A stretch of DNA of 64,000 nt from Lucifuga dentata (Eukaryota > Chordata > Actinopteri > Ophidiiformes > Bythitidae): the NCBI GenBank assembly GCA_014773175.1, contig VXCM01003131.1, positions 49,104-113,103 on the forward strand, in the 5' to 3' direction. Position numbers and translations under genes: made by a program. Below the pieces are notes generated by a model, which did not search any database, was not told where the DNA came from, and saw only the letters and a list, made by a program, of their open reading frames with translations. Within the stretch, counting starts at the first letter, position 1; each line of letters starts with the position of its first letter. Below are positions 56,501 through 64,000 of this stretch, piece by piece.

Positions 56501-57882
56501 ATTTATTCAGTTTGTCTTACTGTCACCTGTTGCTATTTTCAAACTATATACCCCAAGTGACATCAGCTTCCGACTTATGAAATTGTGCTTAAAATGTGCC
56601 TCTCATTTGTGTGTGTGCGTGTGCATCTGTCCACAATTTCTTATAGTGTTTTTCCCAAAAATGTGTTTGTCTTTGCACTCTTTTCAATATAAAGTATGAC
56701 CTGCTGACTTGTTTATTTTGCAGTCCTAGCTCTATCATGTTGTGATGACAATCCTCAAATAAATAATAAATAAATAAAGAATAACAAATCAATAGTTTAA
56801 AATAATGCTCTGGCGATGATGGCATGTGGCTCTAAAGGAATTTCATATTTGCCAAGGATATACAAGCTTGCAATCCAAATCAGCTCAATGATTTCCAAAA
56901 TTTGAAGTCTCTACACTTCTCCTCTGCTGGTTCTTTGACAAAATTGCCATCAGTTCATTAAAGTTCCACAGTGAGCTGTCAGCTCATGAGATTTCATCAT
57001 CACAAATATGACACACGTTACGTTAATATTACAGGCCTCAATGCTCAATTCTGATGTTTTAGTCAGATCTAATCTTTTTGTCTTGAAGGTTCTCATTTTT
57101 GTAAGTGACCCGTGTGTAACACTGGTGTGAATGCAGCTCTGCCCTAAAACCCCATGGGTGTACATTTAACAAAAAAAAAAAAAAAAANAAAAAAAAAAAA
57201 AAAAACATGATCTCCATACGCTCATGAAAAAAACATGGAACCCTCCTCAGACATTTCTCATGCAATTTATTTAAAAACTGCTTGGTTCCAATATTTTTAC
57301 TGTACACATCTCTATAGTATATACACATATTCATATTAATTAAGCTGCTGCATATGCTGTATATATCTTATTGTATGCAATAAGATATAAGGCTGTGTTG
57401 CCAGAATCATCACCCGCACCAAATCATCCGACCACATCATCCCCACCCTCATCCAGCTTCACTGGCTTCCTGTTCAGCAACGGATTAACTACAAAATTTT
57501 ACTGCTGACCTTCAAAGCCCTACATAACCTGGCCCTCCATACCTCTCAGAACTTCTTCATCCCTACACACCCTCCTGTTCTCTGCGATCTTCTTCAGCTG
57601 TCCTACTCTCAGTTCCATCCTTCAGACTCAGCACCATGGGCGCCAGAGCTTTCAGCTGCTCTGCACCCAGACTCTGGAACTCTCTTCCACTACACATCCG
57701 TCAGCTGGACTCCATCACACAGTTCAAATCACAGATTAAAACACCTGTTCAAACTAGCCTATGATCTGTCATATGTTTTATTCTGTTTTGCCTACATTGT
57801 TTTAAATGTTTTTGATTTTGCTGTTTTGTTTTTTTACTGTAAGGTGTCCTTGAGTGCCATGAAAGGCGCCTACAAATAAAAT

Positions 57883-57931
<49 letters not shown>

Positions 57932-58398
57932 GTCATTTGTTCACGTTGTTAATACTGTTCATATTGTATATATCTTAGGGTATACATACCCCTCACTGCT
58001 ATTTATATACTGTATCTCTATACATATGCACTTTACTGCTTTTTGCACTTCTGGTTAGTTCTGGTTGTTTCTGGTTAATCTAATCTAATCTATCTCTAGT
58101 TTAGCTTGGATGGAAGCATTCCCATATACTATATCTAATAAATGCAGAATCTCATTGTCTCTCCAATGACCCACTTGCGCTGTTGTAGCTGTCCTCCATG
58201 TTTACTGTGTTTTTACCAGGCTGCAATGTGTCAATGCTGAGTGCTGGTGACGATGATATGCATCAAAGAAGTGAACTTAAAAGTAAAACACGTGAAGTCT
58301 GATTTGACTGTTTACACAACGGCCACATAGCCAGAGATCAGATATGAATCAGATCTAGGACCACATGTATAAGTGGCCCAAATCTGATACGATGTGGA

Positions 58399-58433
<35 letters not shown>

Positions 58434-61400
58434 GTTTGCTGTGTTCACACTGCTCAGAGAGAAAAAAAAACAGATCTGTGTCAGCATGGAGGCAAAAACA
58501 AAAAAAATCAGATCTGGCCACTTCAGCTTGTAATGTGAACACAGCTTTTCTGGTACTGTCTCTTTAAGGCCACCTCTGTTCTGATTGGTCAGCTATATCA
58601 GGCCTGAGCTAGAAAAACCCACTAACCATGAAACACAGATGCAGGACAAATATTCACTAGCTAGTTTTGTACTTTGCAGGTGTGTCTAATCAGGCATGAT
58701 GGTGGTAAATTCAAATGTGTGGCACGATGTCAACATGGAGACGTAAAGGACCAATCAAAAACGAAGGTTCCCAAAGGTCCAGAACTCTCAAGGAGTTCTG
58801 GACCTTTGGGTTTATCTTACCAATGCATTTCTAATGGCGTCAACTCAAGTTTTGACACGTTGACCATATTCAACAATATTACACTACAAAAAGGAAGGAA
58901 AATAACAAAAAGCATGTTTCCCTTTAAATACCAAGGATATATCCACTTATCCAAACATCCAGTCCAATGCTGCTTTTTTCCTTTATTCACATTCTTTTAT
59001 CCTGCAGAACCTGTTGCACAGATGCATGATGTGACGGTGCAGGGGGCAATTAGTCAAAACAGATTAATTATCCTTAATAGTTGTTGAGAAGGATTTTAAT
59101 TCAGTGTGGCATGGTCTAATTATGTTACAATTTTAATGGAAGTAAGACCATTTTGACTGGGCAATAAACGGTTATTTAATTACAGGAAATGAAATGTACC
59201 GACAGCTGCATTACTGAGAAAAGTAACGTAACTACAGTAATCAATCAAATCCAGCTATCAGGTGTTTAAAATCAGATGCAGTTAATAGTCTTTATGAGCC
59301 CTGAAGGATAATAATTTGTTTATGAACTTTGAATAAATGTTATACCACTTTTAATAATTTTGAAAATGTATTTGTTTACATGAAAAAAAAAGTTTAAAAT
59401 GGGGAAGAGTTCACTTGAAAACAAAAAAAAAAAAAAAAANAAAAAAAAAAAAAAAGATTTATTATTGAAACTGGTGTTGGGTTGAAACTAAATATTTGGC
59501 TGAAATTAAATAATAAAGAAAATACTTAACCTTTTTTCAGTGATTTTTCCTGGAATGCACAATTGAAAACAGAACAAAAATCTATAAAATCTATAAAAAT
59601 CTAATTTTTGTTTATTCTGCCATCTGAATATAACATTATTTATTTATTTACATTTATCAAAATAATGTTATACATTTAAATACATTTATCAACCAGAAAT
59701 TAAAGGATAAAGCACAGGTACTTTAATTCAGATTAAAGGAAGTTAAGAGCTGACGAGTGTCATTGTTACTAAAGCAATAATAAATGGATAATAATAATGA
59801 TAATAAATGCAGCATGATGTCAGACTATTAAAGTTCCATAAGGTGACCGTGCATGTTTGAGCCCAATAATTACAACCCACATACATGTTATGTTACTGAC
59901 AACCAATTTCCAAAACATTAAACTGTATTTTAATTTTCTTGTTTCCTTAATCTTTCAAAATCAAATGTTCAGGTAATACCACCTTAAAATTCAATGTTTC
60001 GCCTTCTAACACTTTTGCATGATTGTAGAAGGGACGCTCATTTTAATTTCTTGGTAAAAGCCCTCTTCTCCTGGGATATATTCCTTGGCAGAGACGAAAA
60101 TCCTTATTGGATCAGTTAAATAAAGTTACTTTGATGAAAAAAAGATGTTGATTTTAATAGCGGAATGACAGTCTGGAAGGTGGGAAAAATATTCTAAAAT
60201 TTGCTGCCAAAGTTGTACATTTTGGGAAATAGAAATAGAAATAGCATAATGTTTATGTATGTGGACTGTATATATTGTGCTGAAACATGCGTGATCGCTG
60301 GTATGGTCCTTTAAGTGCTTTGCAGACGATGACAGGGAATCATACATTTTGTTCCATTGGGAGTCAATACAGGAAAGCCAGTAACAACTATGAGCTCATC
60401 CTTGTTGTTAGCCTGTTGCTGTATTTTAACCAGTGATAGGACAGAAACTCCATGAATAAAGAACTACAATAATCAAGACAGAGAGACTGAATAAAGAAGA
60501 TAATTTAGAAACAATAATTTAGAATCATAATCATACAGTACATGAAGTGGCAATCATTTATATTTATAATCATGCTCTTCAATTTTCTGCTGTGCTTACA
60601 GCTTTCAATATCACGGAGGAGAAGGCAGCATGTCCACTTGGATATTTCCCCTGTGGGAACCTGACCATGTGCCTGCCTCAGCTCCTGCACTGCAATGGAG
60701 TTGATGACTGTGGAAATCAAGCAGATGAGGAGAACTGCGGTGAGTCATTTCCTCTCCAGCAACAGTTCGTGTGACGAATTTGAGCAAGTTTACCTTATCC
60801 TGACCTTACATCTACACATCTTACAGTGACAGCGAGACCAGAAGGTTCCAAATGGAATCACAAGTTGATCAAGTGTATTTATCACCAAAAGAGGAACATT
60901 TCATGATTGACAAAAAAAAAAAAAACAAACAAAAAAAACAATAATTGAAAATAAAAAATAAGTTGTTGCATGTCCACTTTAATGCTTACTTGCTGTTTCT
61001 GAAATATAAAGGAATAGTTGTTTTGTGGTGTTTATTTTTAATAGCTCAGTACCCCACAAGATAAGCTGATAAGAATGGAGGGATGGATGGACAATAATTG
61101 GATGAAAACTGGATAAAAATGAATAATATAAACATCTGAGTAGATATTGGTTTATAAAAAAAAAACACAATTTGTGACACAAACAGTCAGTAGTTTAAGT
61201 GTTTATTGATTTTTGATTTACTTCAAAGGACTCTTGAGCATAATTCACAGCTTGTTTGCAGGCATGTAACAGCTAACAGTAACAGCTCTGGGTGCATAGA
61301 GGCTTGAACACCCCAATATCTTAATATTTAAAACCCAGCATGATATAATTTGTCTTGCTGTGATTAAAATGAAATTATTTATATGATGTGTTATGGTCCA

Positions 61401-64000
61401 GTTCTTGAGCCACAACAAAAGAAGGAATGCAACAGATTAGGCTAAAGTAAAATAACATTTATTAACAAAAGTAGAGGTAACTGAAGATCAACGCAAAAGA
61501 TGTCAAAAGCCTGGTGCGTGTTGGAGAGCCCCGAGGAGGTCTGGGCAGACTGCTCTTATACCAGGAACACTGGCCAGGTGCTCCAAGTCAGCAATCAGCT
61601 GGCCCCACCCAACTCAGGACCTGTAACAGAACACACACATACACACACTCACACACACCAAAGCCCAAAGCCAGGGGAGCTGGGGCCGTCACAGATGTGT
61701 GACTGGTATAATCTGACTTGTTTTGAAGTACCAGCTGGAGGCGCAGACAGATAGACATCTCTGCCAACAAGCACATCAGGAAATATCAAAACATCTGTTA
61801 ATTGCTTTGGAAAGTGCTTCTTTATGATATTATAATGGACTGTGTTGTACAGTGTTTCCTTCAGGCTGGTGATGCTCTTGCAGCTCGTCTGTGTGCGTTA
61901 TCAGCAAATCTCCAAATAAAGGGGGAAGAGCTTCCACAGATTGTGGCACAAATAGCACAAGCATACATAAGTGTATGTGGATTGTATATATTGGGCTCAA
62001 ACATGCATGATCAGCAGGATGATCTTTAAACTAGATGGTCAGATGTTGGGTGGCGATTTGTTTGGTGGATGGATTGATGGACCCAGGTCTTTCATATCCT
62101 GGGATAGTGTAGGACTTACACTTGGAATTACCTAAAAACTGCAGCATATTGACTTTGTGTTTGGTAGCATTAGCAGCTAGCTGAAGCATGTTACTGATCA
62201 GTTACCTGTTTATTATCCCAGTTTCCAATGCTGCTGTTGCTGCTGTCAGGCAGGCTGGATTTCAGGCAGGCTAGAGGGTAGCCAGGAAAGCTGGACAGTA
62301 GCCAGGCAGCAGCATGAATAGTGCCAGATTCTGCCTCTGCTACCGGTTGTCATGGTGTTTCTACAACAGTGGACTCTGGTTAATATAAAATTCATTTTAA
62401 TAACATCAGGTAAGTCATGTAACTATAAAGGCAGAAATCTCTGTCTGTCTGTCTGTGGCACCAACATCTCTAGAACCCAGCACTGTATGAAGTTGAAATT
62501 CGGCAGGTTTATTGCTCAGGACCAAAGGACATGCAGTGTCGCGTGTGAAGTTGTTTGGATGAGCGGTTCTTGAATTGAGCTGTGCTGGTAAAAAGTAGTC
62601 CGCACAGCAGGATACGCTCTGGGCATGGCAGCATATGCTCCAGTCAGTCCAGTGGCACAGTTTCAACCCAACCCCGTACAGCAGACAAAGCTAGCTCATG
62701 AGGATGTGCAGAATAAAATTATGGCAGGCTGCGGCACACACCATGAGGTCCAGCCTGTTCCAAACAGGCAGCACATTTTGAATGGGCACTGCACTAGTAG
62801 TATCAAATGTTGTTTTTTGTTCCGAATAGCTTACATCTATCAATGATGATGATGAACTGAGCTGCAGCACCCTCCATAAATATTGGCAACCTTGGCAAAT
62901 AAAAGCAAAATGGGCTTTAGAAAAATATTTATTTCATGATAAGAAATTATTTTTCCTTTCAACTATTTTACTTTAACTAAAGCTTAGATTATTTTTTAAA
63001 TATTTTGAATGAAAGAATAAGAGGATAAACAAAGATATTTTTTTCACAACACCATTTTGCTTTTATTTACCAAGGTTGCCAAAATTCATGGAGAGTACAG
63101 TAGATTGACATCCTCAGGCAGAGAGAAGAAAAATAGTGACATTGTGTGTACAGCATCTGACTGGCATAGTGATAAAACACTCACCCATGCAAAGTTTGCT
63201 GTTTAGTGGGTCTGGCATAAAAACGTTTAGATCACTCAATGAAACAGTGATACAAATAAATATGACTCATCAGATCTCAGCACATCACAGAGTACTGTGT
63301 GAGTACCAACTCTGTCCATTAAACCTGCAGTATCAGTGCTCTCCAAACTCTCCTCAAAGAATACACACCAAACTGCATCCACTATAACAGCTGCTGGAGC
63401 AGCAATTTTCCTCGCAGGAGATTGAATGTACCCAGTTTCTTTTTGCAATGGTGCGTGGGCAGCGTTAAACCTGGATTCAATTTGAAACATTTCTTGGCTG
63501 TACTCTCCACAACTGCTGGTGTTCTCATGTGGGACGTTCTTATCACTGCAGGTGTCACTGTCATGTGAAAGAAACCAGATGTACGTGATCATTTCCATCC
63601 GCCCCACACTAACAGAAGGCACAAACAGTATGCTTGTACTCTAATTTAAGCCAAAAAAAACTTACATTTTTCAAATTTATATATAAAAAAAAACAATCGG
63701 CATAAATTGTCATAAGCTTGTTTGAGTAACAGATCTAGCTTATGTGATTGTAAATTGATTTACTCAGGCATTTAGAGATATAAAGTAAACTACCTTTGCA
63801 TACATTTCATCACCTGGCAAACTCTCCTCATTCTCTGATTATGCAATGCCTCATGTATTTTGAGCAAACAAACACTAGTAGACATTGTAATGATATCCAT
63901 GTCTGTTCCTTCTTTCTGTTTGCAAATACGCTTCCCATCTTCTTCTTCTTCTTTTCCTTTCGGCTTTCCCTTCAGGGGTCACCACAGCGAATCATCTGCC
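52914..64000 (+). CDS. RXFP1: Relaxin family peptide receptor 1, 5' part
   Basis: Two coding exons are visible. Exon 1 is 52914-52956 (MQVYVAMMLVYGMSG, a short signal-like start) and exon 2 is 60602-60739. The join is in phase (G plus CT makes Ala) and the exon 2 donor GTGAGT again leaves phase 1. The remaining exons (leucine-rich repeats and seven-helix domain) lie beyond the window; I could not find exon 3 up to 64000. RXFP1 is the leucine-rich G-protein-coupled receptor for relaxin, and its LDLa module is needed for signalling. The LDLa sequence matches RXFP1 rather than RXFP2: it has PQLLHCNGVDDCGNQADE where RXFP2 has a Pro-Arg-Ala-Phe-His-Cys-Asp-Gly type centre. Position after TMEM144 agrees with human 4q32. 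The first residues of exon 1 are less certain than exon 2. Confidence 0.88.
53541..53571. repeat. (GT)n microsatellite in RXFP1 intron 1
   Basis: Fifteen GT units. Long open frames across it come from the repeat. Confidence 0.96.
53850..55445 (-). mobile_element. LINE with long reverse transcriptase frame, RXFP1 intron 1
   Basis: A 274-codon minus-strand frame (55190-54366) holds IGVPQGSILGPIFFSIYIND, the intact catalytic box QMYADDAIILA, LHLNKSKTVCMYFSKK and FKYLGIIINSNLTFKKQ. This is the palm and thumb of a jockey-superfamily (CR1/Rex1/L2) reverse transcriptase. Upstream, at 55315-55240, VGAVFLDLKKQYC is cut by a stop just after the DLKK motif. The untranslated end runs to about 53850, finishing AATGTGCATGTCCTATATAAA with TAAA repeats. 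A 63-bp duplication around the N at 53966 is an assembly artefact. 5'-truncated and frameshifted, so not active, but younger-looking than the 5285 LINE. Confidence 0.85.
55446..57394. other. RXFP1 intron 1, no feature seen
   Basis: AT-rich intronic sequence with an A run and N at 57188. No exon or named repeat is recognised. Confidence 0.4.
57395..57928 (+). mobile_element. L2-type LINE 3' end
   Basis: Conceptual translation gives DHIIPTLIQLHWLPVQQRI and NYKILLLTFKALHNLA, then a frameshift and a CTRLWNSLP-type block. The tail reads GAGTGCCATGAAAGGCGCC, TACAAATAAAATG and (ATT)n at 57886-57928. A 5'-truncated insertion with relatively few frame breaks. Confidence 0.8.
57929..58721. other. RXFP1 intron 1, no gene seen
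   Basis: Contains a 29-base A run near 58400 and several CAGATCTG-like words around 58340-58520, possibly the inside of an unnamed repeat. Confidence 0.35.
58722..58950 (+). repeat. Interspersed repeat with hairpin, sister of 13592-13785
   Basis: Shares ordered blocks with the other copy (GTAAAGGACCAATC, GGACCTTTGGGTTTATC, CAACTCAAGTTTTG, TATTACACTACAAAA, GAAAATAACAAAA, ATATATCCACTT). It differs by a perfect 18-bp inverted repeat at 58770-58787 and 58793-58810 with loop TCAAG. Confidence 0.6.
58951..59827. other. RXFP1 intron 1, no gene seen
   Basis: Very AT-rich, with an A run split by an N at 59440. Confidence 0.4.
59828..60314. mobile_element. TTAA-flanked MITE, copy G
   Basis: TTAA at both ends (59828-59831 and 60311-60314), with terminal repeats AGTTCCATAAGG and CTGGTATGGTCCT. 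Orientation matches copy A. At 487 bp it is a shorter version. It lies about 290 bp before the RXFP1 LDLa exon. Confidence 0.78.
60602..60739 (+). CDS. RXFP1: RXFP1 exon 2, LDL-receptor class A module
   Basis: This exon encodes 46 codons plus one base. Six cysteines follow the LDLa order: ACPLGYFPC, MC, LHC, DDC, NC. The calcium-binding acidic cluster NGVDDCGNQADEEN is intact, and NIT and NLT are possible glycosylation sites. The acceptor is GTGCTTACAG and the donor GTGAGT. In the family this module sits at the N-terminus and is required for receptor activation by relaxin. Confidence 0.95.
60740..61388. other. RXFP1 intron 2, no gene seen
   Basis: AT-rich intron with A-rich runs. No further RXFP1 exon is found. 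Confidence 0.4.
61389..61693 (-). mobile_element. Solo LTR in RXFP1 intron 2
   Basis: A 305-bp unit starting TGTTATGG and ending CCGTCACA, flanked by GATG on both sides (61385-61388 and 61694-61697). On the minus strand the order is TGTGACGG, TATAAGAGC (TATA box), AATAAA (from TTTATT near 61459) and CCATAACA, a complete LTR layout. No internal region is present. An (AC)n stretch lies inside. Open frames within it are spurious. Confidence 0.75.
61895..62029. mobile_element. TTAA-flanked MITE, copy H (one end)
   Basis: Only the right side is kept: TATGTGGATTGTATATATTG, GGCTCAAACATGCATGATC, then GGATGATCT and TTAA (62026-62029). Confidence 0.65.
62030..62871. other. RXFP1 intron 2, no exon seen
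   Basis: Contains a CAGGCAGGCT/TAGCCAGGCAG-like short repeat near 62249-62310 and four CTGT units near 62441. Small open frames show no domain. Confidence 0.35.
62872..63093. mobile_element. MITE with 44-bp inverted ends, Tc1-like
   Basis: The left end CTCCATAAATATTGGCAACC and the right end GGTTGCCAAAATTCATGGAG form terminal inverted repeats of about 44 bp with few mismatches, including AAATAAAAGCAAAATGG. The unit is 222 bp and non-coding. The terminus style resembles fish Tc1/mariner-derived MITEs, but a TA duplication is not clear. Confidence 0.75.
63094..63934. other. RXFP1 intron 2, unexplained open frame
   Basis: A 128-codon minus-strand frame at 63236-63622 has no recognisable domain or splice context. 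No RXFP1 exon is visible here. Confidence 0.3.
63935..64000 (+). repeat. Start of a common fish interspersed repeat, cut by window end
   Basis: The text CTTTCGGCTTTCCCTTCAGG followed by GGTCACCACAGCGAATCATC is a block I have seen widely dispersed in teleost genomes. Family and full extent cannot be judged because the window ends inside it. Confidence 0.5.

Noticed and set aside
58674..59087. 137-codon plus-strand frame
   Set aside because: It runs through the hairpin-bearing interspersed repeat; the palindrome and repeat explain it.
61500..61754. 84-codon plus-strand open frame
   Set aside because: It overlaps the solo LTR and its (AC)n tract, with His-Thr repeats.

Overview
The window looks like a teleost fish chromosome, most likely a percomorph. 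The genes are intron-split with GT-AG junctions, the background is AT-rich, microsatellites are dense, and the repeats belong to fish families (Rex3-type RTE, L2/CR1-type LINEs, a DANA-like SINE, Gypsy-like solo LTRs, TTAA-flanked MITEs). Three conserved vertebrate genes give a synteny block matching human 4q32: GASK1B (minus, 21913 to 18288), TMEM144 (plus, 23096 to 29708) and the 5' end of RXFP1 (plus, 52914 to beyond the window). GASK1B and TMEM144 are complete, and I spliced them by eye into uninterrupted frames of 512 and 397 codons. RXFP1 shows only its signal-peptide exon and its LDLa exon.

Layout. 1-3.4 kb holds no recognisable gene. At 3478-4887 is an unrecognised single-exon gene of 469 codons, built from two near-identical units of about 204 codons and followed by a polyadenylation signal. 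5.3-18 kb is intergenic: a decayed LINE split by a hAT-like insertion, two MITEs, a SINE remnant and a hairpin cluster. 18.3-29.7 kb is the divergent GASK1B/TMEM144 pair, with about 1.2 kb between start codons. 29.7-52.9 kb is a gene desert of layered transposons, degenerate telomere-like repeats and, near its end, a tRNA-Thr(AGT) gene whose anticodon arm carries a 15-nt palindromic insertion. 52.9-64 kb is the start of RXFP1, with large introns full of LINE, MITE and LTR insertions.

Three cross-cutting observations deserve attention. First, perfect inverted repeats of 17-19 bp with 2-5 nt spacers recur at four unrelated sites, one inside the tRNA gene; they look like fold-back template-switch mutations. 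Second, one MITE family with terminal inverted repeats near 95 bp and TTAA flanks is represented by about eight full or partial copies. Third, the 16 single Ns are assembly joins: five sit between exact duplications of 62-66 bp and the rest in homopolymers or simple sequence, so local duplications there are artefacts.

The three named genes do not form a pathway: a Golgi kinase-like protein, a multi-pass transporter-like protein and a relaxin receptor. Their link is conserved synteny. All splice calls were made by reading junctions and matching remembered family features; no search or alignment software was available.
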